Made by a program: the position numbers and the translations under genes. Shown here one piece after another: positions 1 to 8,439 of a DNA stretch of 64,000 bases. This DNA comes from Chitinophaga lutea (GTDB lineage Bacteria > Bacteroidota > Bacteroidia > Chitinophagales > Chitinophagaceae): NCBI RefSeq assembly GCF_003813775.1, contig NZ_RPDH01000001.1, positions 62,001 through 126,000 on the forward strand. Reading direction: 5' to 3'. Within the stretch, counting starts at the first letter, position 1. Each line of letters begins with the position of its first letter. The notes beneath the pieces were generated by a model. It saw only the letters and a program-made list of their open reading frames with translations. It was not told the DNA's origin and made no database searches.

Positions 1-1746
1 CGCCGGGTATGCGCTGTTACTGTAGCTGATGTTATGCCCTGCCCCGGTGCTGGTCAGCGAAGTAATATAACGGTCCGTTGCGTGGGTGCCGCCGGATGCG
101 GTGCAATAGGACGCGGAACCTCCCGTGCCGCCCTTTTCGAGGGCGATGTCGTCGAGTTTAATGAGGCCGGTGCCGGTGTTGGTGAAAGTCACCTTCACCG
201 TTTTCACATGATCGCCGTATTCCGTGCCGGTTTTACAATCGAGTACGGATTGTGAAAAAGAGGCAGTCACCGCTGCCGCCGCCAGGTAAATGTTTTGCGT
301 GGTCCCTTTCACGGGAGTGATATTTTCCACTTTCGCTTCGAGGTTACCCGCCCCGGCTGCCCAATACTTCAGCTGGTAGTTCTGATTATTATCCAGGTAT
401 ACATACTGCGTGAGGGTTTGCCCCGCAGTCAGCGCAAAACCGTTGCTGCCCGATCTTTGCGCCGTAGCGGAAACGGTAGCGGTCCCTTCCCAGGGTAATA
501 ACTGCGTACCGTATTCGGCGCCGCCGTTCGGCAATTCGTTGCCGTTCACCACCGGCCACTGGTAACCGCGGATGAAATCCACTTCCATGCTGGCGCTGTC
601 GCCCGCGCCGTAAATACCCAGGAACACATTCATAAAATGGTTTGCAGATTTGATATCGGTTTTGCCCGACCATTCTTTTTTCAACGCCCCGTTGATGTAG
701 TATTTGATGCTCGTCGGCGTCCACAGCATGCCATGCGTGGCCCAGCTGGTCTGGTTGGTCAGCGTGGCGTTGTAGGTACCGAGGTTGCCCTGGAAGGTGC
801 CGTCGGCCGCCACGTTGCCGTGAATGGTGAAGGGGGTGATGGTAGACGTGGCGGCATTGTCGCCCTGCTCGAACACGTCGATCTCGAATACCTGCCCCCT
901 TGGCCGCACACCGGTTACAGGGCCGGTTTTGGAGGTGAAGGTATTGCCCAGTTCGGCATAATATTTCAGGTCGGGACCGGGTGAATCGAACCAGTAGGCG
1001 GCATTCAGGTTGGTCACCTGGGTGGTATTGCTGCGGCGCACCCTGATCTCGTAGTAACCGCCGCGTTTGTTGTCGAGGTAATTTTCGTTGCTCTGCCAGT
1101 CGTACGTCTGTATCGACGATACCTTCCTCCCGTTGGGCCAGAATGCCTGTGCCGGCGCGGCCGCCGATACCAGCAGCTGTATGCTGCTGCCGGTCATCCG
1201 GTATGCGGGCTGGGGCAACGTATTGGTCTGCATTTTGGTGAGGTTGGTCGTGTCGCGGTAGTCGATGGTGGAGTAATAGTTCGTGCTCCATTTGTTGCGG
1301 TTCAGCAGCGCGTCGTTAAACTCGTCGTGCCAGTACAACTGCATGCCGGCGGGCACCGCCGCGGAGCTTGGAATGGACAGCGATCCCGTTTCGGCGGGGT
1401 CCAGTACCCAGGCTTTGGTGGTGTTCACCATACCGGTGAGTGCGCTGCTGGCGCCGGACGCGTTGTAGGCTTCCACCCAAACGTAATAGTCCGTCAGTGC
1501 GTTCACGGTGGAGATGTAATACCGGCCGGTATTAGCGCCGATGGTGGCGTTGGGGGTGCCGGGTTTGACATTGGCGGTGGACCAGTAGATCCGGTACCCC
1601 TGTTCATTGGCCGCATTGTCCGTCCAGTTCAGGCGTATCCAGCTCCTGGTGCCTGTCAGTTTCAGCGCTGTAGGAGCAGCTGGCGTTTGTGCGATGCTGG
1701 TTACCGCCACCAGCAGGAATGATATAAAGAACAAAAGCTTTTTCAT
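1..1746 (-). CDS. GH16-type secreted glycosidase with FnIII domain (C-terminus beyond window)
   Basis: The open frame runs off the left edge of the window, so at least 581 residues are seen and the C-terminus is missing. It starts with a signal peptide (MKKLLFFISFLLVAVTSIAQ), followed by a fibronectin type III domain at about residues 22-105 and then a concanavalin-like glucanase fold. The family 16 catalytic signature ExDxxE is present as EIDVFE at residues 288-293, which would supply the nucleophile, the assisting Asp and the acid/base. A cysteine-containing Gly/Ser/Thr-rich stretch near the edge may begin a GEVED-like or sorting module. GH16 enzymes hydrolyse beta-1,3/1,4-glucans or galactans. 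It follows a SusCD pair and a haem lipoprotein on the same strand, so it is probably the hydrolase of that uptake locus. The family call is from the motif; the exact substrate is unknown. Confidence 0.85.
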   Translation of the reverse strand, partial: MKKLLFFISFLLVAVTSIAQTPAAPTALKLTGTRSWIRLNWTDNAANEQGYRIYWSTANVKPGTPNATIGANTGRYYISTVNALTDYYVWVEAYNASGASSALTGMVNTTKAWVLDPAETGSLSIPSSAAVPAGMQLYWHDEFNDALLNRNKWSTNYYSTIDYRDTTNLTKMQTNTLPQPAYRMTGSSIQLLVSAAAPAQAFWPNGRKVSSIQTYDWQSNENYLDNKRGGYYEIRVRRSNTTQVTNLNAAYWFDSPGPDLKYYAELGNTFTSKTGPVTGVRPRGQVFEIDVFEQGDNAATSTITPFTIHGNVAADGTFQGNLGTYNATLTNQTSWATHGMLWTPTSIKYYINGALKKEWSGKTDIKSANHFMNVFLGIYGAGDSASMEVDFIRGYQWPVVNGNELPNGGAEYGTQLLPWEGTATVSATAQRSGSNGFALTAGQTLTQYVYLDNNQNYQLKYWAAGAGNLEAKVENITPVKGTTQNIYLAAAAVTASFSQSVLDCKTGTEYGDHVKTVKVTFTNTGTGLIKLDDIALEKGGTGGSASYCTASGGTHATDRYITSLTSTGAGHNISYSNSAYPA

Positions 1747-1766
1747 TGGGTGATTTTAAGTGATGT

Positions 1767-3254
1767 TCAGAATCGGTTTTCCCAGATGATGAATTCGGGG
1801 CCTTGCAGCCACCGGTTCATTAACAATGTGTTGTTGCCCGGTTTGGCGGCCATATTGCCGGCGAGAATGTCCGGCCGGCCATCGCCGTTCACATCCTTGA
1901 CGTCCATGCAAACCCATCTCCCCATCGCGGCCACCTGCTCGTCCGCATATACATCGAACTGCCATGCCTGCCTTTGCAGGAGGTACACGAGCGCCTGTAC
2001 AGGCTTCCGTTCAAAGTCCGCGAAAAAACTGATCACCGCCAGGTCGGTTTGCCCGTCGCAGTTGAGGTCTGCCGGTATGGCCCGGTAGCATCCATCGAGA
2101 TGCCGGAAATACACCTGCCGGTAACCGGCGCCGGTGTTGCGGAAAACATATACGCCGTGATATGGCTTGAATACGGGCGACTGGTCCGCGTTATCGCCGC
2201 AGGTGTACACGATATCCTTTCTGCCGTCGGCATCCATGTCTGCCAGCTGGAAGTACGAGGAACCGTACGATGGCGGGAACGTGAGCAGATCCTGCTGCCG
2301 GAACCTGCCGTTTCCTTCGTTGATGAACGCGGTGATGCATTCTTTTCCCTGCGCGAACATCGCGACAATGTCCGTTCTTCCGTCGTGGTTCACATCTTCC
2401 GCATACATCCTGATGGCGCCGGGAATAGCCGCGATGGTCTTTTTGCCCGCCGCCGTGAAAACGGACAGCATTCCTTCCATAAACCCGAACTCACACACGA
2501 ACAGGCCCTCCGGCATTTTCAGCGCCTGCACCGGCCGGTAGAGGCTGTCGCACAGCAGGCGGCGGCTCACGATCTTCCGCTGCCGGATAACGATCTCTTC
2601 CACGCTGCCGTTCCTGTTCAATCCGCCGGGGTTGATCTGGCCGATGTTCGTGAGCAGGTAACGGCCTTCGCCGAGCGGGGCAACGTCTGCCACGGAAGTA
2701 TGCAACAGGCTGTCTGCCTGCTGCAGCTGCGGATCGAAAATGCGCAATACGCCGCTGTGTATGTCCGACTGGAAAAGGATTTGTGCTGCTTCGTCGAAAT
2801 AGATGCAGGCCGTGAACGACGTGGCTCTTTTGTCCGGGAGGCGCAACGCGAATCCGGCGGCGGGCCTCACTTTTTCCGGCGAAGGTTCCGGCAGCTGATC
2901 CGGCGCCTGGCGCAGGTACCAGGCCACGATCTTTTTCCATTCATCCAGCGGAATAGCGGTGCGTACACCCGCGATCACGGGGTCGCGCAGATGCGCCAGC
3001 TGTGGCGGGAGCATTTTGTATTCGCCGCTGCGGTCTGTATAAATATCCGCGAAAGCGCCCATGGCGGGCAATACGCTGTTTTTCCATACCGCTTTCGGCA
3101 GCAGCGCGGGGGCAGGGAACGCGTGGCAGGCGGCGCAGTATTTCCGGGCCGCAGCTTCGCCGTCGCTCCTCCTTTCCGCACATCCCGCGAGTGCCAGAAA
3201 AAAAATGAGCCTGACGATGGTCAGGCTCATGCGGGTATGTTTAGTAATCTTCAT
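1767..3254 (-). CDS. Lipoprotein with one c-type haem motif and FG-GAP/VCBS repeats
   Basis: This is a 495-residue lipoprotein: a basic N-region, a hydrophobic core and a lipobox ending at Cys25 (LAGC). One haem-binding motif, CAACH, lies at residues 40-44. The rest contains at least four FG-GAP/VCBS-like blades with calcium-loop signatures (DVNHDGRTD, DMDADGRKD, DLNCDGQTD, DVNGDGRPD), so a beta-propeller is expected. The chosen ATG overlaps the stop of the upstream SusD gene; a second ATG at 3230 would still leave a short lipoprotein signal. The gene lies between SusD and a GH16 enzyme and is probably part of that locus. A perfect 11-bp hairpin with a T-run sits inside its first codons. Similar haem-plus-FG-GAP proteins are known in Bacteroidota, but their role is not settled; electron transfer or ligand binding at the outer membrane is a guess. 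Confidence 0.8.
   Translation of the reverse strand: MKITKHTRMSLTIVRLIFFLALAGCAERRSDGEAAARKYCAACHAFPAPALLPKAVWKNSVLPAMGAFADIYTDRSGEYKMLPPQLAHLRDPVIAGVRTAIPLDEWKKIVAWYLRQAPDQLPEPSPEKVRPAAGFALRLPDKRATSFTACIYFDEAAQILFQSDIHSGVLRIFDPQLQQADSLLHTSVADVAPLGEGRYLLTNIGQINPGGLNRNGSVEEIVIRQRKIVSRRLLCDSLYRPVQALKMPEGLFVCEFGFMEGMLSVFTAAGKKTIAAIPGAIRMYAEDVNHDGRTDIVAMFAQGKECITAFINEGNGRFRQQDLLTFPPSYGSSYFQLADMDADGRKDIVYTCGDNADQSPVFKPYHGVYVFRNTGAGYRQVYFRHLDGCYRAIPADLNCDGQTDLAVISFFADFERKPVQALVYLLQRQAWQFDVYADEQVAAMGRWVCMDVKDVNGDGRPDILAGNMAAKPGNNTLLMNRWLQGPEFIIWENRF
3198..3230 (-). terminator. Intrinsic-terminator-like hairpin inside the start of the haem lipoprotein gene
   Basis: On the minus strand a perfect 11-bp inverted repeat (ATGAGCCTGAC and GTCAGGCTCAT) with a four-base CATC loop is followed directly by seven T residues. 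It lies just after the SusD stop codon, within codons 9-19 of the downstream lipoprotein. It fits a Rho-independent terminator or attenuator after susCD. Its effect in the cell is inferred. Confidence 0.6.
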
Positions 3255-4737
3255 TTTGTTTTACAACGCCTTTGGTTTCATTGATCACCTTCCTCGGCAG
3301 CGGGTGGAGTACGTAGCCCGGTTTGGTGAAAACGGAGCCTTCGTCTTTCGCACGCTGGATGAAGGTGCCCCACCGGATCATGTCTTCCCTGCGGGCGCCT
3401 TCGCACCATAATTCAAACAGCCGCTCGTCCATGAGTTTTTTCCTGAACGCATCTTTGTCGAACTGGCCCAGCGTGTACGTGGGCACGCCGGCGCGGGTAC
3501 GTACGGCGTTGAGCAGGTTGTAGGCTTCCTGTACGGGGCCCTGGTCTTCGTTGATGGCTTCAGCCGCCAGCAGCATGGCATCCGCGTAACGCCACACCAC
3601 AATGTCGGTGCCCTGCGTTTCGCTGATGGCGCCCGGGTCGGGGCCGTATTTCATGGGAATGGCGCCGATGTAGTTGTTCGCACGGGCGTCGAAGGTGGCG
3701 CCGCCGTTGGTCGGCCATTTGGCCAGCAGCACGCTCAGGCGTTTATCGTTCTGGTCAAAGCGGTCGTATGTTTTCCAGGGCATCTTGTAGCCACCCCACT
3801 GCGTAATGGAAAGGCCGCCGGGGTCAACGTAGTTGCCGGGCATGCACATGGCGAGCCAGAGGTTGCTATTGTCCGCGTCGAACCGGCAGGGAATCGCCAG
3901 CAGTACTTCCAGGGTATTCCCCTTGTTGGAATACTTGAAAATATCGGCGTAATTCTTCTGCAGGTCGTGGCCGTACGTTTTGAGAACGTTGAACTGGTTG
4001 ATGGTTTCCTTCCAGTTTTTTTCATGCATGTACAGCTTTATCAGGCCCATCAGGCAGGCGTCTTTCGTAAACCGGCCATAGTCTGCGGCCGCCAGTTCGC
4101 TGGCTTTGGGCAGCACGGCCAGGGCTTCTTTGTAATCCTTTTCGATCTGGGCTACCATCCATTGTTTGTCCGGGCGGGGAATCGGCGCCGCGGCGGGGTT
4201 GGAAGCCTCCTTCGCGTCTATGCGGATAGGCACGGGCCCATAAAAGTTATACAGTATCCAGGAGTAATGCGCGCGTAATGCTTTCAGTTCCGCGAGGTAA
4301 CGGTTTCTGAGCGTTTCGTCCATCTTGACCGTCGGGATTTTCTCCAGGTTGAGGGTGATCTCGGAAACCATGGGCATCAGGCCGTTGTAGTGGTTCAGCA
4401 GCTGGGAAAAGTCTTCGGAGAAATTCAGCTGGTTGAATTTCCGCCAGCCGTCCCAGCCCCAGGAACAGACGAGCTCGTCCGTCATAAAACTGCTTTGCGC
4501 CACCCAGCCTTCGTTGGCGCCTCCCCAGCCGCCGCCGTAGTGGCCCCGGTTCAGCATCCCGCCGTACATGCCGGTAACAGCCGCTTTTACGTCTTCCGCA
4601 TTGAGGTAAAACGTGGATGAAGAGAACTTGTCGTATGTTTTTTCCTCCAGTGCTTTTTCGCAGGAAGTATATCCCAGGATGCAGGCGAGCAGCACGGGTA
4701 TCAGTTTATTGTATGGTTGCTTGCGTCTCATTTTCAT
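3241..4737 (-). CDS. SusD/RagB-family outer-membrane lipoprotein (locus A)
   Basis: This 498-residue protein has a lipoprotein signal ending at Cys26 (GYTSC) and the usual SusD layout: an alpha-helical TPR scaffold in the N-terminal two thirds, including the DVKAAVTGMYGG-type segment near residue 50, and a RagB-like C-terminal part (DAMLLAAEAINE, RLFELWCEGARREDMIRW). SusD proteins cap a SusC barrel at the cell surface and capture oligosaccharide or peptide. It follows its SusC partner by 22 bp on the same strand, which supports co-translation as a pair. Its stop overlaps the next gene by 14 bp. Length and domain order are normal for the family. Confidence 0.95.
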   Translation of the reverse strand: MKMRRKQPYNKLIPVLLACILGYTSCEKALEEKTYDKFSSSTFYLNAEDVKAAVTGMYGGMLNRGHYGGGWGGANEGWVAQSSFMTDELVCSWGWDGWRKFNQLNFSEDFSQLLNHYNGLMPMVSEITLNLEKIPTVKMDETLRNRYLAELKALRAHYSWILYNFYGPVPIRIDAKEASNPAAAPIPRPDKQWMVAQIEKDYKEALAVLPKASELAAADYGRFTKDACLMGLIKLYMHEKNWKETINQFNVLKTYGHDLQKNYADIFKYSNKGNTLEVLLAIPCRFDADNSNLWLAMCMPGNYVDPGGLSITQWGGYKMPWKTYDRFDQNDKRLSVLLAKWPTNGGATFDARANNYIGAIPMKYGPDPGAISETQGTDIVVWRYADAMLLAAEAINEDQGPVQEAYNLLNAVRTRAGVPTYTLGQFDKDAFRKKLMDERLFELWCEGARREDMIRWGTFIQRAKDEGSVFTKPGYVLHPLPRKVINETKGVVKQNEDY

Positions 4738-4759
4738 GGATTTAAATTGAACAGATCGG

Positions 4760-7700
4760 CTAGAATTTAGCGTTCAGGCCAATGGTGAAGGAACGTGACA
4801 TCGGGTATGCGAGATAGTTCTGCAATTCCGGATCGATGCCCCTGTACTTTGTGATGATAAAGGGATTCTGCACATTCGCATACAGCCGCAGCCCGGTGAG
4901 CACGGATTGTTTGCTGATCAGCCCGTGGCCGACAGTATACCCCAGTGTGATATCGCGGCAGCGAAGGAAACTCCCGTTCTCCAGCCAGTAATCGGAATCG
5001 CTTGCGTAGCTGCCGTAAGGATCGTTCAGGCCGGTGGGATATTTTGCCGTCGTATTGTCGTACGACCAGCGTTCCTTCACAACGCTCAACACATTCCATC
5101 CGAACTGCCCGAGCTGGGCATAGGTGCTGAAGGAAGACGCAAGGTCGGAGTTGTATTTTTTCTGTATATACCCGTACATGAAGATGCCGAGGTCAAAATT
5201 CCTGTAGCTGAAAGTGTTGTTGAAACCAAAACTGTAACGGGGCCCGTTGATGCCCAGCAATATGCGGTCTGCGGATGAAATCCTGCCGTCCGGTTTGCCC
5301 GTGAGGTTCCCGTTGGTGTCGTACCCGTTCAGGTCTTTTACCATGATGCCGCCGGGTAATATGCCCGGCATGTGTGCAGGCGCCGCTTTTCCTCCCTGGA
5401 AAATACCGTCGCTGACATACCCGTAAATGGCATTGAACGGCCCGTCGGGCGCTTCATATTTCGGCAGGGTCTGCAACGCATTGGGGGAACGGGTCACCCA
5501 TGAATTGAAGTAATGCGATACGTTGATGGTGGTAGACCAGTTAAAACCTCCGGCCTTGTTGCTCACGATATTTTTGGTGTTCAGGTTCACGTCCCAGCCC
5601 CGGCTGCGTGTTTTACCGGCATTGCTCGCTACCTGCGATACGGGGAAGTCCGTCAGCAGGGGCACTTTGGTGAGCAGGTCAACGATCGTTCTGTTAAAAT
5701 AATCGAACGAACCGCTGATCCTGTTCTGGAGCACCTGGAAGTCCAGACCCACGTTGATATCCCGCTGCGTCTCCCAGCTGAGGTTTTCATTACTGAGCTG
5801 GTCGAGCGTAACGCCGGGCAGGCTGGTGTTGCCGAATACGTAAGGGCTGTTGGAGGTGTAATAGGAGAACGCGCTGCCGCCGATGTTGCTGTTGCCGGTG
5901 GTGCCATACCCTGCCCTGAGTTTCAGGAAGTTGATGGCTGGTATGTGATTTTTGATGAAGTTCTCTTCGGAAATAATCCACGCGGCGGATACGCCGGGGA
6001 AGGTGCCCCATTTTTTGTTGGCGGCGAAGTTGGACGCGCCGTCTCTCCGGAGGCTGGCGGTAAGGATGTATTTGTCCGCCAGTTCATAGATCACGCGGCC
6101 GAAGTATGATTTCCAGATACGGGTGGGGTTCTGGTAAGAGCTCACGCCCGGCCTGGGCGCGGTGCCATAGCCGATGTTGTAGAACAGGAAGTTGTCCGTC
6201 GGGAAACGGTCGTTATACAGGCCGAGGCCGTCCCAGTCGCTTACCTGGTAAGAATGCCCCACCAGGGCCTGGATGCTGTGGATGTCGCCGAACTGTTTGG
6301 TATAGTTGGCGGTTATTTCAGACAGCTTGGACACGGAGTTGCTCTCGTTGATGGAGGCCTGTCCGCCTGAACGGGCGCCATACAGGAAAGATTTGGGCAG
6401 ATAGGCGTACCGCTTGCTGGCAGACTGATCGTAGCTGTAGTTGTACTTCAGTTTCAGCGAGGGTATCACGTTCCATTCCGCATAACCGGAAGTGAGCAGG
6501 CGGCTGCTTTTCGTGTAATCCGTGATGTCGAGGAAAGAGAGCGGGTTCGGCGAATTCTGATAATCCGGGTTGATGGGATAATTGCCCTGCGCGTCTTTCA
6601 GCGGCATGGTAGCGGGATAATAGAATGCGGACAGCACCATGCCGGAGTATTCGTTCTGCTGTGTGCCCACGTTGGCGTTGTCCGCCTTGGAGCCGGACGC
6701 GATCACGTTCACGCCTACTTTCACGAACGGGGAGATCGCCTGGTCGAGACTGATGCGTCCGCCATAGCGGGTAAAATTGGAATGCTCCAGTACGCCCTGC
6801 TGGTTGAGGTAGTTGCCCGAAACATAATAGCGGGTTTTGTTAGCCATGCCGGAGAGCGATATATTATGCTGCTGCGTGAATCCCTTACGGGTAATGGCAT
6901 CCACGGCATTGGGCTGCATACGCGTGGTATCGATCTGCGTTTGCGTATACTTGGGCTTGAAGGGCGTAACGGTAGCCGGATCGGTGTTGCCGTACGGAGC
7001 GATCTTGTTATCGAACATCCACTTCTCATACCCGATCTTGTTCCTTTGCTCCATATATTCCTTCGTATTCAGGATGTCGTAGAACTTGAAGATGTCCTGG
7101 AAAGAATGGTTCACGTCGTATTCCAGCTTAGGTTTGTCGCCTTTCCCCTGTTTGGTGGTGATGAGCACAACGCCCGCGCCTGCCCGTGCGCCGTAAATGG
7201 CGGTGGCGGAGGCGTCTTTGAGGAAGTCGATGGACTCGATGTCGTTCGGGTTGATGAAGTTCAGCGGCGAACGGTCTACGCCCGAGCTGCCGTAACGGGT
7301 GCTCGAGGAAGGTTCTCCCGCGTTGTCGTTGATGATCACCCCGTCTACCACATAGAGCGCGCCGGGCGAAGCAAAGGAAGGATTGCTCCGTATCTGCAGG
7401 CTCACACCCGCGCCGGGCTGGCCGCTGCTCTGGATCGCCGAGATGCCGGACGCACGGCCCGCCAGTGCCTGCACGATGTTGGTGGATGCGGCCGTGTTCA
7501 GTTCAGCTGTTTTTACGGAAGAGATCGCACCGGTCACCGTCTTTTTCTTCACGGAACCATAGCCGATCACCACTATTTCCTGCTGTTGCGTTACCAGCTC
7601 TTTCAGCACCACGTCCACCGTCGTATTGCCGTCGATGGCCACTTCTTTCGTTTCCTTGCCGATGAAGGAAAAAACAAGCGCCTGGGCGGCATTCTCCGGT

Positions 7701-8236
7701 ACCTGGATGGTGTACTTGCCGTTTGCGTCGGTACTGGTGCCGAGGCGGGTGCCTTTTACCTGCACGGTCACCCCGGGCAGCGGCAGGCCGCTTTCATCCG
7801 TTACCCGGCCCGTTACCCCGATGCGCACGGGGGCAGTGGCCACCACTTCCTTCTGGTTGACCACCACCACTTTGTCGACGATGTTGTATACCAGCGGCTG
7901 GTCTTTGAAACAAAGCGCCAGCACGTCCTGCAGCGAAGCGTTGCTCACCTGGATGTCCAGCTTGCGGGCCTGCTTCAGGAGTTTTACATTATACCAGAAA
8001 GAGTAGCCGGTCTGTTTTTCGATTTTGGAGAACAGTTTCTCCAGCGGAATGTTCCGCTCGTGTATCGTAATGGTCTGCGAGCTGGCGATGGCGGGTAACT
8101 CGAGACCGATGATTAATAAAAGTGCCGCCAGTTTCATGAGTAGCAGTTTTGTTAGTCTGTTTCGGAACAGCGGGACTTGGACGTATCCCCCGCCTGCTCC
8201 CGGAAAGTTTTTTTCAGGGAAAGCATGTAATTGCAT
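4760..8236 (-). CDS. SusC-family TonB-dependent transporter with STN domain (locus A)
   Basis: This is an 1158-residue outer-membrane transporter. After a signal region come an STN secretin/TonB short N-terminal domain (about 50-125), a carboxypeptidase-like beta-sandwich (VTGRVTDESGLPLPGVTVQV, about 140-215), a plug domain starting at VVIGYGSVKKKTVTGAI, and a 22-strand barrel ending in aromatic Phe. The STN domain is the part that signals to a FecR anti-sigma factor, and a FecR/ECF pair lies just upstream. The long N-terminal extension before the hydrophobic core is common in Chitinophaga SusC proteins, so I kept the first ATG. With the adjacent SusD it should import breakdown products of a glycan, possibly beta-glucan given the GH16 gene; that substrate is an inference. 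Confidence 0.95.
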   Translation of the reverse strand: MQLHAFPEKNFPGAGGGYVQVPLFRNRLTKLLLMKLAALLLIIGLELPAIASSQTITIHERNIPLEKLFSKIEKQTGYSFWYNVKLLKQARKLDIQVSNASLQDVLALCFKDQPLVYNIVDKVVVVNQKEVVATAPVRIGVTGRVTDESGLPLPGVTVQVKGTRLGTSTDANGKYTIQVPENAAQALVFSFIGKETKEVAIDGNTTVDVVLKELVTQQQEIVVIGYGSVKKKTVTGAISSVKTAELNTAASTNIVQALAGRASGISAIQSSGQPGAGVSLQIRSNPSFASPGALYVVDGVIINDNAGEPSSSTRYGSSGVDRSPLNFINPNDIESIDFLKDASATAIYGARAGAGVVLITTKQGKGDKPKLEYDVNHSFQDIFKFYDILNTKEYMEQRNKIGYEKWMFDNKIAPYGNTDPATVTPFKPKYTQTQIDTTRMQPNAVDAITRKGFTQQHNISLSGMANKTRYYVSGNYLNQQGVLEHSNFTRYGGRISLDQAISPFVKVGVNVIASGSKADNANVGTQQNEYSGMVLSAFYYPATMPLKDAQGNYPINPDYQNSPNPLSFLDITDYTKSSRLLTSGYAEWNVIPSLKLKYNYSYDQSASKRYAYLPKSFLYGARSGGQASINESNSVSKLSEITANYTKQFGDIHSIQALVGHSYQVSDWDGLGLYNDRFPTDNFLFYNIGYGTAPRPGVSSYQNPTRIWKSYFGRVIYELADKYILTASLRRDGASNFAANKKWGTFPGVSAAWIISEENFIKNHIPAINFLKLRAGYGTTGNSNIGGSAFSYYTSNSPYVFGNTSLPGVTLDQLSNENLSWETQRDINVGLDFQVLQNRISGSFDYFNRTIVDLLTKVPLLTDFPVSQVASNAGKTRSRGWDVNLNTKNIVSNKAGGFNWSTTINVSHYFNSWVTRSPNALQTLPKYEAPDGPFNAIYGYVSDGIFQGGKAAPAHMPGILPGGIMVKDLNGYDTNGNLTGKPDGRISSADRILLGINGPRYSFGFNNTFSYRNFDLGIFMYGYIQKKYNSDLASSFSTYAQLGQFGWNVLSVVKERWSYDNTTAKYPTGLNDPYGSYASDSDYWLENGSFLRCRDITLGYTVGHGLISKQSVLTGLRLYANVQNPFIITKYRGIDPELQNYLAYPMSRSFTIGLNAKF

Positions 8237-8301
8237 AGCTTTGGTTGTTTGGATTTAAATGAACATTCTGAGAAAAGGAATACCGTTCGGTCCAAATGCT
8301 G

Positions 8302-8326
8302 CCGCTTCATCTCGTACATGAAGCGG
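8302..8326. repeat. 9-bp perfect inverted repeat between fecR and susC (locus A)
   Basis: CCGCTTCAT and ATGAAGCGG are separated by seven bases. The repeat lies in the 203-bp gap between the FecR and SusC genes. A T-rich stretch follows only on the plus strand, opposite to the genes, so it is not a clear terminator for this operon. It could be a leader hairpin of the susC transcript or a protein-binding site. Confidence 0.4.
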
Positions 8327-8439
8327 TTTTCATTTTGCAGGACCGGTGTGTGTGGAATACAGTAAAACGCAGGTGATAATTTACCCTGTAGGCATAATTA
8401 GATGTTTGGTTGAATGTGAATAAATCATTGTTGTTACGG

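Noticed and set aside
389..1291. 300-codon minus-strand frame inside the GH16 region
   Set aside because: Out of frame with the GH16 protein, low complexity and rich in Arg/Gln/His; the GH16 frame has signal peptide and catalytic motif.
1974..3284. Long plus-strand open frame opposite the haem lipoprotein (436 codons)
   Set aside because: The minus-strand frame has a lipobox, haem motif and FG-GAP repeats; the plus-strand frame is an antisense shadow of GC-rich coding DNA with no recognisable motif.
6782..8098. Long plus-strand open frame opposite SusC of locus A (438 codons)
   Set aside because: Antisense shadow of a clear SusC gene; no family features.
8302..8326. Terminator between FecR and SusC of locus A
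   Set aside because: The inverted repeat is perfect but the T-run is on the plus strand, opposite to the direction of the genes; kept only as a repeat.
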